A stretch of 64,000 nt of DNA from JAWXUC01 sp044432975 (GTDB lineage Bacteria > Pseudomonadota > Alphaproteobacteria > RF32 > CAG-239): assembly GCA_044432975.1 (NCBI GenBank), contig JAWXUC010000001.1:248001-312000 (forward strand), read 5' to 3'. Below the pieces are notes generated by a model. It did not search any database. It was not told the origin of the DNA and saw only the letters and a list, made by a program, of their open reading frames with translations. The translations under genes were made by a program, and so were the position numbers. Below are positions 33,257-41,937 of this stretch, piece by piece; within the stretch, counting starts at the first letter, position 1, and the number at the start of each line of letters is the position of its first letter.

Positions 33257-34189
33257 ATGACAGACGAAACAACCACAGAAAATTTAGATATTTCATTGCC
33301 CAATTATGTTGATTTATCAACTTTACCAGCACCGCAAGTTATTGAAGAGCTAGATTTTGAAACAATTTTTGCTGAAATGCTGGCGGATTTTAAGGAAAGA
33401 AATACTGATTATGACGCATTATTAGAAAGCGACCCTGTTGTAATTGCTTTGCAATCTTGTGCATATAGAGAGGTATTATTAAGGCAACGAATAAATGAGG
33501 CTGCCAAAGCGAGTATGCTTGCTTATGCAACGGGTTCTGATTTAGATAATTTGGCTGCTTTTTATAATGTTGAACGAATGCTTGTGTCAGAAGAAGACTT
33601 AACAACAACGCCTCCAACTTATGCAGTTTATGAAGATGACTCAAGATTAAGGCTAAGAACACAACTGGCAATGGAAAGTATAACAACAGCAGGTTCTGAA
33701 AACGCTTATTTGTATCACGCTTTTTCTTCTTCGGTAAAAATAAAATCTGTAAATATTTCAAGCATTAACGCAGGAGAAGTAATAATTACTATTTTGCAAA
33801 ATGAAGATACAGGGCTAGCAGATGACGATTTGTGCCAAGAAGTGTCAGATTATTTGAATGCAGAAGACATAAGACCTTTAACAGATAAAGTAATTGTGCA
33901 ATCTGCGGAGCTTATCTTTTATAGCGTAAAGGCAAAAATGTATATATATTCTGATCCAAGTATTTCGGTTATTGAAGAAGAAGCAAGAACCAATTTAGAA
34001 GAATATGTAAGTAAACGCCATAAAATTGGTGAAGTTATGGCAACTTCGGGTATTTATCAAGCTTTGCACACAGAGGGTGTTCAAAAAATTGAATTGATAG
34101 AGCCAACTTCGGATATTACAACAACGAATACGCAAGCCACTTATTGCGAAGAAATTGAAATAGAGGTTATAACAGTAAATGACGAATAG
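33257..34189 (+). CDS. Baseplate assembly protein gpJ
   Basis: 310 residues. P2 gpJ-type features: DFETIFAEMLADFKERNTDYDALLESDP, LRQRINEAAKASMLAYATGSDLDNLAAFYNVER and DIRPLTDKVIVQSAE. It is part of the baseplate periphery. The 3' end overlaps the gpI gene by 11 bases. Confidence 0.92.
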   Translation: MTDETTTENLDISLPNYVDLSTLPAPQVIEELDFETIFAEMLADFKERNTDYDALLESDPVVIALQSCAYREVLLRQRINEAAKASMLAYATGSDLDNLAAFYNVERMLVSEEDLTTTPPTYAVYEDDSRLRLRTQLAMESITTAGSENAYLYHAFSSSVKIKSVNISSINAGEVIITILQNEDTGLADDDLCQEVSDYLNAEDIRPLTDKVIVQSAELIFYSVKAKMYIYSDPSISVIEEEARTNLEEYVSKRHKIGEVMATSGIYQALHTEGVQKIELIEPTSDITTTNTQATYCEEIEIEVITVNDE

Positions 34190-34736
34190 TGATAGTTTAT
34201 TACCAATCAATGCAAGCCCCTTGCAACAAGATTTTGAAAATACAATAGCAGTAAGAATTGGCAATATTGAAGTGCTAAATCGCTGGCTAATGAATCCCGA
34301 TGAGTGTCCAGAACAGGTTTTGCCATGGTTAGCATGGGCGGTTTCTGTTGATGTTTGGAATAATAGCTGGGCAGAGGATATTCGCCGAAGTGTTATTAAA
34401 ACAAGTCTTAATATTCATAAACGTAAAGGCACAGTTGGTGCATTAAAGACAGCATTAGAATCATTTAATTTTGATAATGTTAAAATTCAAGAGTGGTTTA
34501 ATTATGGTGGCGACCCTTATATGTTTAAGGTTTTCATTGAAATTGTAAGCGAGGGCTTTGATATAAACGAATTAACAGAAGTTTATACAATGATTAAGCA
34601 AACTAAAAATACTCGTTCTCATTTAGAAATATTACAAGCGGTTTTGTGTAATAACAGCACAACACCTTATGTTGCTTGTGAACTAAACTCTGGTGAAACA
34701 ACTACAATTCATAATTTAGAAGTAATAGAAATATAA
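34179..34736 (+). CDS. Phage tail protein I
   Basis: 185 residues. SLLPINASPLQQDFENTIAVR at the start and CPEQVLPWLAWAVSVDVWNNSWAEDIRRSVIK are characteristic of P2 gpI. It belongs to the baseplate and precedes the fibre gene, as expected. Confidence 0.92.
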   Translation: MTNSDSLLPINASPLQQDFENTIAVRIGNIEVLNRWLMNPDECPEQVLPWLAWAVSVDVWNNSWAEDIRRSVIKTSLNIHKRKGTVGALKTALESFNFDNVKIQEWFNYGGDPYMFKVFIEIVSEGFDINELTEVYTMIKQTKNTRSHLEILQAVLCNNSTTPYVACELNSGETTTIHNLEVIEI

Positions 34737-34747
34737 AAGGATAAGAA

Positions 34748-36094
34748 ATGAGCGAATTTTATTCAATAATAACAGATGAGGGCTTAAAGAATTTGGTAGA
34801 TTCAAAGGCTCTTGGAGAAAATATATCTTTAACTCACTTTGCTGTAGGAGATAGTTTAGGCGATTATTACGAACCTCAAGCAGAGCAAACAAGTTTATAT
34901 AATGAATTGTATCGGGCAGAATTAAATCAAGTTTATAATGACCCTGATTATCCTTTTCAAATAATTATAGAAGCCACCATTCCTGAAGAAACTGGTGGCT
35001 TTTTTATAAGAGAAGTTGGTATTTTTGATGAAAATGGAAATTTATTTGCCATTGCAAAATACCCTATAACATATAAACCAAATAATGAAACTGGCTCGGG
35101 CAAAGATTTATATATTCGTATGACATTGGCTTTTTCTAGCACCGCTAATATTAGTCTTTATACAAACCCATATAATTCCGCAGCCTCAATTAAAATGTTA
35201 GAAGACTATGCGTTGAAAGATTTTTCAAATGTGGCAGATGAAAACAAAAGCCACCAACAATGGGGAGATTTACAAGGTGGAAGCGAAACAGAGCGTTATC
35301 ATTTAACGCAAGCCCAAAGCTTATTAGTTGAAAGCCTTAAACTACTTATAAATACAGATAATAAAGATAAAAGTGTTGCCATAAACTCTGATGGCACAGG
35401 TATAACAATAAAATCTATTGAAGATGTATGTAATACGCTTTTAACATCTTACGCCTTAAAAGACTTCTCAAATGTGGCAGACGCAACCGAAACTATAAAG
35501 GGTATTATACAACTTGCAACAAGCACAGAAGCATTGGCAGGAACAAATGACGCAAAAGCTATAACGCCATTAAAAGCAAAAAATATTATTGATACAAACA
35601 ATACTAGCTTAGCAAGTCTTTATGCAACACAAACAAGTTTAGCGACAACAAATACAAATTTGAGTTCGCACACAGGCAATGTTTCAAATCCGCATTCTGT
35701 TACAAAATCGCAAGTTGGTTTAGGCAATTGTGATAACACAAGTGATGTCAATAAGCCGATTTCAACCGCAACACAGACTGTTCTTGATACTAAACAAGTA
35801 ATAAACTTGCCTATTACAACTTTGGCAACATCTGGCACAATTTCTTTGAGTGATAACTCAATAAATAGAATATCACCAACGGCAACAATAACTTTTAGTT
35901 TACCGAGCGTAAGTGATCATACTTACTTTCATCAAATTTTGGTGCAAGTGTATTTATCAACGACAATAACTATCAACCTTGGCACTAGCGTTTATTTTAG
36001 TGGCGAAGCACCTGAGTTTGAGGCAGGTAGATATAATATAATCTATGAACACAATGGCACAGATTGGGTCGTTGGGGCAATATTAGTGGGGTAA
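34748..36094 (+). CDS. Tail fibre protein
   Basis: 448 residues. The N-terminal ~150 residues (FYSIITDEGLKNLVDSKALG, EETGGFFIREVGIFDENGNLFAIAKYP) form the baseplate-attachment domain (DUF3751-like) of P2 gpH. The middle has the fibre motif HTGNVSNPHSVTKSQVGLGN followed by DNTSDVNKPISTATQTVLDTK, and repeated ALKDFSNVAD units. The C-terminus is short and beta-rich. Its coding sequence contains a terminator-like hairpin (34972-35005). It should bind the host surface, possibly together with the next gene product. Confidence 0.88.
   Translation: MSEFYSIITDEGLKNLVDSKALGENISLTHFAVGDSLGDYYEPQAEQTSLYNELYRAELNQVYNDPDYPFQIIIEATIPEETGGFFIREVGIFDENGNLFAIAKYPITYKPNNETGSGKDLYIRMTLAFSSTANISLYTNPYNSAASIKMLEDYALKDFSNVADENKSHQQWGDLQGGSETERYHLTQAQSLLVESLKLLINTDNKDKSVAINSDGTGITIKSIEDVCNTLLTSYALKDFSNVADATETIKGIIQLATSTEALAGTNDAKAITPLKAKNIIDTNNTSLASLYATQTSLATTNTNLSSHTGNVSNPHSVTKSQVGLGNCDNTSDVNKPISTATQTVLDTKQVINLPITTLATSGTISLSDNSINRISPTATITFSLPSVSDHTYFHQILVQVYLSTTITINLGTSVYFSGEAPEFEAGRYNIIYEHNGTDWVVGAILVG
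34972..35005 (+). terminator. Terminator-like hairpin inside the tail fibre gene
   Basis: AGCCACCA (34972-34979) pairs perfectly with TGGTGGCT (34993-35000), and six T run from 35000 to 35005. It encodes the conserved EETGGFFI region, so it may be a by-product of codon choice. If active it would truncate fibre mRNA. Confidence 0.5.
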
Positions 36095-36096
36095 AT

Positions 36097-36792
36097 ATGA
36101 TAATACATTCAAAGGAATTGCTTTACGCAAAACAATGTAAATATGACGTTGATGAGGTTATTTTTGAAAGTTCAACCGCAGGCACTTATAGTCTTGAGTT
36201 TTTAGAAGACGGAGCTTATGAAATTATTGCTGTTGGTGGTGGCGGTGGAGCTGCAGCCTATGCAACAGGAAGTATATCTTACACTATTGCTCTAACAGGT
36301 GGTGGTGGCTCGGGTGCTATGTATCAAGGGCAATTTTATATTCCAAAATCTACAGTAGAAATTGTTGTTGGTAGTAGAGGAAACTCTTCAACCACAGCAT
36401 TAACAAGCTTATCTGTTTGGACATCTAGTGCTACAGCAGGTGGGCAATCAAAAGTTGGAAGTTATTTAACAGTTGGTGGAGGTGGTGCTGGCTCTGCAAG
36501 CTTGCAAGCTAATAATCCAAGCTATTCGGGAGGAACAGCTGGAACAGTTAGCTCTGTAAGCAGTTCTTCTCTAACAACAACTATCAGTCAATCAAGTGGT
36601 TCAACAGGAACAGCCGTAAGAACAACTTATGGCGATAGAGATTCTACCGTTACAGCAAGTGCCACAACTTCGGCTTATCAACCTTATGGAACTGGAAGTG
36701 GTGTTGCTGCAACGACAAGAATGAGTTCGGCTGCAACTATTACACATAGTTATGGTTCGGCAGGTTATATTAAAATTAAATTTATCAAATAA
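36097..36792 (+). CDS. Glycine-rich tail tip/adhesin-like protein
   Basis: 231 residues from ATG 36097, two bases after the fibre stop; the longer frame upstream overlaps the fibre gene. A short N-terminal domain (EVIFESSTAGTYSLEFLEDGAYEIIAV) is followed by Gly-rich blocks (GGGGGAAAY, GGGGSGAMY, GGGGAGSA) alternating with Ser/Thr-rich loops and a hydrophobic end (GSAGYIKIKFIK). This resembles Gly-rich phage receptor-binding tips with polyglycine helices. The match is structural style only. Position just after the fibre supports a receptor-binding or fibre-assembly role. Confidence 0.65.
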   Translation: MIIHSKELLYAKQCKYDVDEVIFESSTAGTYSLEFLEDGAYEIIAVGGGGGAAAYATGSISYTIALTGGGGSGAMYQGQFYIPKSTVEIVVGSRGNSSTTALTSLSVWTSSATAGGQSKVGSYLTVGGGGAGSASLQANNPSYSGGTAGTVSSVSSSSLTTTISQSSGSTGTAVRTTYGDRDSTVTASATTSAYQPYGTGSGVAATTRMSSAATITHSYGSAGYIKIKFIK

Positions 36793-36806
36793 GAAAGGAA
36801 AAAAAC

Positions 36807-38024
36807 ATGGCAGATACATTTTTACATGGTGTTGAAATTTTAGAATTAGACAGTGGGTCAAGACCCGTTTCAACTGTTAAATCTTCGGTTATCGGATTAG
36901 TTGGGACAGCCCCAATGGGACCCGTTAATACGCCAACACTTATACTTGGTTCAAAAACAGACGCAGTTAGCACTTTTGGAGAACATACAGACGGCTATAC
37001 AATCCCCGCTGCACTTGACGCAATCTTTGATCAAACAGGTGCAATCGTTGTGGTTGTTAATGTCGCCGACCCTGATGTCCATTTAACAGATGGCGTTTTA
37101 GACCCAACATTAGTGTCAATGGGAGATATTATTGGAGGCACAACAACAGATGGCCAATATACAGGAGTTCAATGCTTACTTGCAGCACAAACAGAAGTGA
37201 GCGCACAACCACGAATTTTAATAGCCCCTGGATTTACCCATGAAGAACCTGAAGATGACGATGGCGAAAAATTAGTTAATCCCGTTGTTTCTGAATTGTT
37301 GATTGTTGCAGAAAGATTAAGAGCGGTTGCTATTGCAGATTGCCAAAATTCAACTAAAGAGGACGCTGTAAGCTATCAATCGCAATGGGGATCATCTCGT
37401 CTATATACCGCTTATCCATGGGCTAAGGTATATGATAGCGATACAGATACAATTCGTGAAGAACCTTTATCTGCCCGCATTGCAGGTTTAATTGCTCAAT
37501 CTGATAATGATAGAGGTTTTTGGTGGTCGCCCTCAAATCTAACAATTAGTGGTATTGTTGGCATTTCTAAACCAATTGACTTTACGTTGGGAGATTCAAG
37601 CTGTGTTGCTAACTACTTAAATGAAAACAACGTTGCAACTGTTATCCAGCAAGATGGTTTTAGATTATGGGGCAACCGCACGGCTTCTGCTGATTCAAAA
37701 TGGGCTTTCTTATCTGTTAGACGCACAGCTGATATGATAAATGATAGCTTATTAAACGCACATTTATGGGCGGTGGATAGGAACATAACAGTAACATACG
37801 TTGAAGATGTGTGTGATAGCGTTAATAATTATTTGCGATACCTCAAAAATATTGGGGCAGTTCTTGGAGGCTCTTGTTGGGCTGATTCCTCAATCAATAC
37901 GTCAGACCAAATCCAACAAGGAAAAATCACTTTTGACTTTGATTTCACTCCTCCATATCCTGCAGAACATATTATTTTTAGAAGCAGAATGGTTGATGAT
38001 TATTTAACAGAACTTTTTAGCTAG
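36807..38024 (+). CDS. Tail sheath protein (P2 FI family)
   Basis: 405 residues. Typical sheath elements: FLHGVEILELDSGSRPVSTVKSSVIGLVGTAP, ARIAGLIAQSDNDRGFWWSPSN and the C-terminal DFTPPYPAEHIIFRSRMVDDYL. It polymerises around the tube and contracts at infection. A ribosome site GAAAGGAAAA is present. Confidence 0.95.
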   Translation: MADTFLHGVEILELDSGSRPVSTVKSSVIGLVGTAPMGPVNTPTLILGSKTDAVSTFGEHTDGYTIPAALDAIFDQTGAIVVVVNVADPDVHLTDGVLDPTLVSMGDIIGGTTTDGQYTGVQCLLAAQTEVSAQPRILIAPGFTHEEPEDDDGEKLVNPVVSELLIVAERLRAVAIADCQNSTKEDAVSYQSQWGSSRLYTAYPWAKVYDSDTDTIREEPLSARIAGLIAQSDNDRGFWWSPSNLTISGIVGISKPIDFTLGDSSCVANYLNENNVATVIQQDGFRLWGNRTASADSKWAFLSVRRTADMINDSLLNAHLWAVDRNITVTYVEDVCDSVNNYLRYLKNIGAVLGGSCWADSSINTSDQIQQGKITFDFDFTPPYPAEHIIFRSRMVDDYLTELFS

Positions 38025-38033
38025 GAGAAAAAA

Positions 38034-38534
38034 ATGATACCTAAAATATTAAAAAACTTTAACTTGTTTGTGGACGGACGTGGCTATGCTGGACGTGCCG
38101 AAGAAGTTAATCCACCAAAACTATCTATTAAAACAGAAGAATTGCGTGCTGGCGGTATGGACGCACCCATTTCTATTGATATGGGAATGGAAAAATTAGA
38201 AGCAACTTTTACATTAGTTGAATATGACACAGATATATTAAAACTATTTGGCATTGTTTCGGGCAATAGTGTTCAATTAACCTTGCGTGGAGCATTGGTA
38301 GATGATGACACAACCACCCCGATTATTATCAAATTACAAGGTATGTTTACAGAAATTGATATGGGCAAATTCTCTGCAGGAGAAAAAGCAACCATGCAAT
38401 GCTCGGTTGCTTGCAGATATTACTCATTAGAAATTGATGGAAGCACCCTGATTGAAATAGACATTGATAATATGACACGAATTATTGATGGCGAAGATAA
38501 ATTAACAGATCTTAGAACAGCTCTAGGGCTATAA
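38034..38534 (+). CDS. Major tail tube protein (P2 FII family)
   Basis: 166 residues. MIPKILKNFNLFVDGRGYAG, LSIKTEELRAGGMDAPISIDMGMEKLEATF and MQCSVACRYYSLEIDG are diagnostic of P2-like tube proteins. It follows the sheath gene by nine bases. Confidence 0.95.
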   Translation: MIPKILKNFNLFVDGRGYAGRAEEVNPPKLSIKTEELRAGGMDAPISIDMGMEKLEATFTLVEYDTDILKLFGIVSGNSVQLTLRGALVDDDTTTPIIIKLQGMFTEIDMGKFSAGEKATMQCSVACRYYSLEIDGSTLIEIDIDNMTRIIDGEDKLTDLRTALGL

Positions 38535-38545
38535 GGAGAATAAAA

Positions 38546-38812
38546 ATGACAAATATAAAATTACAATATCCCATTAACGTGGAAAACGAAGCTTATGATA
38601 ATATAACCATGAGGCGGTCAAAGGTAAAAGACCGTCTTGCGGTTAGTAGTATGAAAAACGCTACAGATGAAGAAAAAGAAATTAGACTTTTTGCCAATCT
38701 TTGTGAAGTTAGCACCGCTGTTATCAGTGAATTAGATGAGATTGATTATAATACTTTACAAAAAACGTATATGGCTTTTTTCGGCTCAGAGGGGACATTA
38801 GGCGAGAAATAG
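38546..38812 (+). CDS. Tail assembly chaperone gpE
   Basis: 88 residues in the zero frame. It matches the P2 gpE position between tube and tape measure genes and has the usual small acidic/helical character (MKNATDEEKEIRLFANLCEVS). It ends shortly after a slippery heptamer (38776-38782) that allows a longer product. Confidence 0.85.
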   Translation: MTNIKLQYPINVENEAYDNITMRRSKVKDRLAVSSMKNATDEEKEIRLFANLCEVSTAVISELDEIDYNTLQKTYMAFFGSEGTLGEK

Positions 38813-38931
38813 TTGTCCTCTCAAAAATAACAAGCTGGTCGCTTGCTGAAATTTTAGAAATGAATGAGGAAGATTTTTATAATTGGCATAAATCGGCTAT
38901 ATCTGTTCAAAAAGAATTGTATGAGGATTAA
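38546..38931 (+). CDS. Frameshift fusion gpE+E' (tail assembly chaperone)
   Basis: Ribosomes slipping by -1 on T TTT TTC at 38776-38782 would leave the zero frame after codon MAFF and continue RLRGDIRREIVVLSKITSWS, then LAEILEMNEEDFYNWHKSAI, to a TAA at 38929-38931. The extension is about 49 residues, open, and ends four bases before the tape measure start. Gene E/E' frameshifting is established for P2 and many tailed phages; here it is read directly from the sequence. This product is easily missed by ORF callers. Confidence 0.85.
38776..38782 (+). promoter_or_regulatory. -1 ribosomal frameshift site T TTT TTC
   Basis: The heptamer is in the zero frame of gpE (GCT TTT TTC) and has the X XXY YYZ form. 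It precedes a GC-richer stretch (38783-38812) that could fold. The -1 frame downstream is open to 38931. Confidence 0.85.
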
Positions 38932-38934
38932 ATT

Positions 38935-41259
38935 ATGGCAACACAAACAACAGTATCTGTTATGATAGGAGCAACTTTGGGCGGAACTTTTAAGACCGCC
39001 CTTGGCTCTGCCCAAAATAGTATAAATGCTCTTGGTGGCGTGATTAAAAAATTTGATAACGATTCAAAACAGATAAGCTCTTTTAGGCAATTGCAAAAAG
39101 CAACTCTTAAAACAAATCAAGAATGGAAGCAAGCACAAAGCGAGGTTTCAAAGTTAGCTCGGGAAATATCAACAACAGATAAACCAAGCAAAACTCTTCA
39201 ATCAAATTTCAATAAAGCTAAAAAAGAGGCAAGTCTAGCAAAACAAGCCTTTTTGCAAAATAAAAATGCAACTCGTGAAATGGGAGATGCTTTAACAAAA
39301 GCGGGTATAAATACAAGCAATCTAACAAAAGAACAAACTAGATTGATAAAAAGCTCGGAAGTTTTGCGATTAAATCAAAGCAAGTTAGCAAAAATTCAAA
39401 CGGCTACAAATAATAATCTTGCAAGACGAAGTGCCTTTCGTTCTCAAATAGGTGATGTTATGGCGTTGGGGGCAAGTTTATATGGCATTATTAGACCTGC
39501 GGTTGCTTTTGAAAGTGCAATGGCAGATGTTAAAAAGGTGGTTGATTTTGAAACACCAACGCAAATAAAAGAAATGGAGCAAGATATTAAACGCCTTGCA
39601 AAAACAATCCCGCTTTCATTAGATGGGTTGGCTTCTATTGTTGCAAGTGGTGGACAGCTTGGTATTCCAAGACAAGAATTGGCAAAATTTGCCGAAACGG
39701 CTGCGAAAATGTCTGTTGCTATGGATATGAGTGCCGATGAAGCTGGGCAAGCAATGGCAAAATTATCAAATGTTTTGCAAGTGCCTATTGGCGAAATTGG
39801 TAAAGTTGGCGATGTTGTTAATCATCTTTCTAATAATATTGCAGCAACAGCCCCCGAAATTGTTGAGATTAACCTAAGAGCTGGTGCTATGTCTAGAAGC
39901 TTTGGATTGGCTTATAATGAAGTATCGGCGTTGGCAGGAACTTTCGTGGCAATGGGTAAATCTCCCGAAATTGCTGGAACAGCTATCAATATGATGGCAA
40001 GCCGTTTGCAACTTCTTCCTGTGGCAAGTGGTAAAGCAAGAGATTCTTTTGATGAGCTAGGCATTTCAATGAGTGAATATAAAAATCTTATTGAAACAGG
40101 ACAAGGGCAAGAGGCTTTATTAACTGTTTTAGAAGCATTGAAAAACGTTCAAGGTGTTAAACGAGCCGAGATTATGAAAAATATCTTTGGCGAGCAAGCC
40201 CAAAGGCACGTTAATTCTTTGGTTGAGAGTTTAGACACTTATAAAGACAATATCAAGCTTGTTTCTAGTGAAACTGCTTATGCTGGCTCTATGCAACAAG
40301 AATTTGAAGCACGATCAGCAACAACTGCTAATAATATCCAACTTCTAAAAAACAATGTGGCAATTCTAGCAACAAACATTGGTTCGGTATTATTGCCTGC
40401 TATCAATAAAGTTATTGCTGTTTTTACCAATGCAACAGCTAAAATAAGCGACTTTGCGAACAAATACCCTGTTTTGACACAATATATAGGGATTGCGGTG
40501 GCAAGCTTGATGGCTCTTAAAATAGGTGTTGTTGGTATTGGTTATGCTTTTACCTTTCTTGCAAGCCCTGTTTTAATGGGGATAAGCGTTTTTACAAAAC
40601 TTCAAACAGTTTTTGCTTTGGCAAAAGTTGGAGCATTATCAATGTTGCCTGCTATTAAGGCTGTTGGCGTTGCATTTTTAACAAATCCAATTGGGCTTTT
40701 AATAACAGGCATTGCTCTTGGGGCAATTTTGTTAATTAAGTATTGGAAACCCATCTCGGGATTTTTTCAAAAGTTATTTACGCCCGTTATTGCTGTTTTT
40801 AAGAATGTGTGGGAATGGGTTGGCAACCTTTGGCAAAACATACAAAGCGTCTTTGATGGCATTAAGAACTGTGTAAAAGATAGTGTTATTGGTAAAGCTT
40901 GGAACTTTATGTTTGGGGAAGATGATAAAAAAGAAGAAGATTCTAAAACTAACAAGCCTGTATCTATCGGCTCGGCGGTGGCAGATGATGATTTTTCTAA
41001 CGCTCAAAATCCCGCAACAATTGGCTCTGCAATGGCAGATGAAGATTCATCTATACCAACAAATCAACATAGTGCTGTATCATTAGAAAAAGCCTCTATT
41101 AAGGCAGGCTCTCAAAATAACGTTAGTATATCAGCACCTATTACTGTTAATACTACCGCAGGAATGAATCCTCAAGATGTGGCTCGTGAAATAGACTTGA
41201 AACTAAAAGAAAGAGAGAACCAAGCAACCAGACGACAAAGGGCAATAAATTATGACTGA
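38935..41259 (+). CDS. Tail tape measure protein
   Basis: 774 residues. The N-terminal coiled-coil (QKATLKTNQEWKQAQSEVSKLAREIS) is followed by the TP901/P2 gpT core (FESAMADVKKVVDFETPTQIKEME, LRAGAMSRSFGLAYNEVSALAGTFVAMGKSPE). Hydrophobic segments lie around residues 510-610 (YIGIAVASLMALKIGVVGIGY, LLITGIALGAILLIKYW), and a variable tail follows. It fixes tail length and threads the tube. Overlaps the gpU gene by 8 bases. Confidence 0.94.
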   Translation: MATQTTVSVMIGATLGGTFKTALGSAQNSINALGGVIKKFDNDSKQISSFRQLQKATLKTNQEWKQAQSEVSKLAREISTTDKPSKTLQSNFNKAKKEASLAKQAFLQNKNATREMGDALTKAGINTSNLTKEQTRLIKSSEVLRLNQSKLAKIQTATNNNLARRSAFRSQIGDVMALGASLYGIIRPAVAFESAMADVKKVVDFETPTQIKEMEQDIKRLAKTIPLSLDGLASIVASGGQLGIPRQELAKFAETAAKMSVAMDMSADEAGQAMAKLSNVLQVPIGEIGKVGDVVNHLSNNIAATAPEIVEINLRAGAMSRSFGLAYNEVSALAGTFVAMGKSPEIAGTAINMMASRLQLLPVASGKARDSFDELGISMSEYKNLIETGQGQEALLTVLEALKNVQGVKRAEIMKNIFGEQAQRHVNSLVESLDTYKDNIKLVSSETAYAGSMQQEFEARSATTANNIQLLKNNVAILATNIGSVLLPAINKVIAVFTNATAKISDFANKYPVLTQYIGIAVASLMALKIGVVGIGYAFTFLASPVLMGISVFTKLQTVFALAKVGALSMLPAIKAVGVAFLTNPIGLLITGIALGAILLIKYWKPISGFFQKLFTPVIAVFKNVWEWVGNLWQNIQSVFDGIKNCVKDSVIGKAWNFMFGEDDKKEEDSKTNKPVSIGSAVADDDFSNAQNPATIGSAMADEDSSIPTNQHSAVSLEKASIKAGSQNNVSISAPITVNTTAGMNPQDVAREIDLKLKERENQATRRQRAINYD

Positions 41260-41725
41260 AATTACAACAAGCTTAAACGCCATAATGGGCGTGAATATGA
41301 TGATATTATTAGGAACATACAGATTTTGTATATCAACCGCAGCCTATCAATCATTTTCTCGCACTAGCGAATACAAATGGGAAGAAGTAAATCGCTTGCA
41401 AAATGAGAATACAATTCAATTTACAGGCAAAACAGCAGATATTATGACTTTGTCGGGAGAAATATATCCACATTTCAAAGGGGGATTGCTACAAATCCCT
41501 CTTATGCGAACAGAAGCAATAAAAGGCACGCCTTTAATGCTTATCTCGGGAAATGGAACAACTTTTGGGCGTTGGTGTATTTTAAGCATTGAAGAAAAAC
41601 AAAAGTATTTTTTGCAAGATGGCACACCAAGAAAAATTAGCTTTAATATCAAACTTAAAAAATATGGAGAAACCCAAGAGTTAGGTTATAAAGGCATTAT
41701 TTCAAGCATATTGGAGGTTTTATGA
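41252..41725 (+). CDS. Phage tail protein U (P2 gpU)
   Basis: 157 residues. Key parts: YRFCISTAAYQSFSRTSEYKWEEVNRL, TLSGEIYPHFKGGL and TFGRWCILSIEEKQKYFLQDG, as in P2 gpU/Pfam Phage_P2_GpU. It acts in tail completion. Start and stop both overlap the neighbours. Confidence 0.92.
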   Translation: MTEITTSLNAIMGVNMMILLGTYRFCISTAAYQSFSRTSEYKWEEVNRLQNENTIQFTGKTADIMTLSGEIYPHFKGGLLQIPLMRTEAIKGTPLMLISGNGTTFGRWCILSIEEKQKYFLQDGTPRKISFNIKLKKYGETQELGYKGIISSILEVL

Positions 41726-41928
41726 TATATTTAAGCAAAGAGGGAGAAACACTAGATTATATTTGTTGGCGTTATTATGGCAAGACTTATGGTGTTTTTG
41801 AAAAGGTCTTAGAGGCAAATCCTCATTTATCTGAAGAAGACGCTATATTACAAGCTAACGTTGAGATAACTCTTCCAGATATTGATGAAAGCACCGAAGA
41901 TAGCTCAAGAATTAAATTATGGCAATAA
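41722..41928 (+). CDS. Tail protein X (LysM-like)
   Basis: 68 residues with the gpX/LysM pattern GETLDYICWRYYGKTYGVFEKVLEANP and VEITLPDI. It binds between gpU and gpD in P2-like tails. It overlaps the stop of gpU by four bases. Confidence 0.9.
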   Translation: MIYLSKEGETLDYICWRYYGKTYGVFEKVLEANPHLSEEDAILQANVEITLPDIDESTEDSSRIKLWQ

Positions 41929-41937
41929 GGAAATATT

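Noticed and set aside
33390..33761. 123-codon minus-strand ORF in the gpJ gene
   Set aside because: It is antisense to a well-recognised baseplate gene, with no start signal and Leu/Gln-rich composition.
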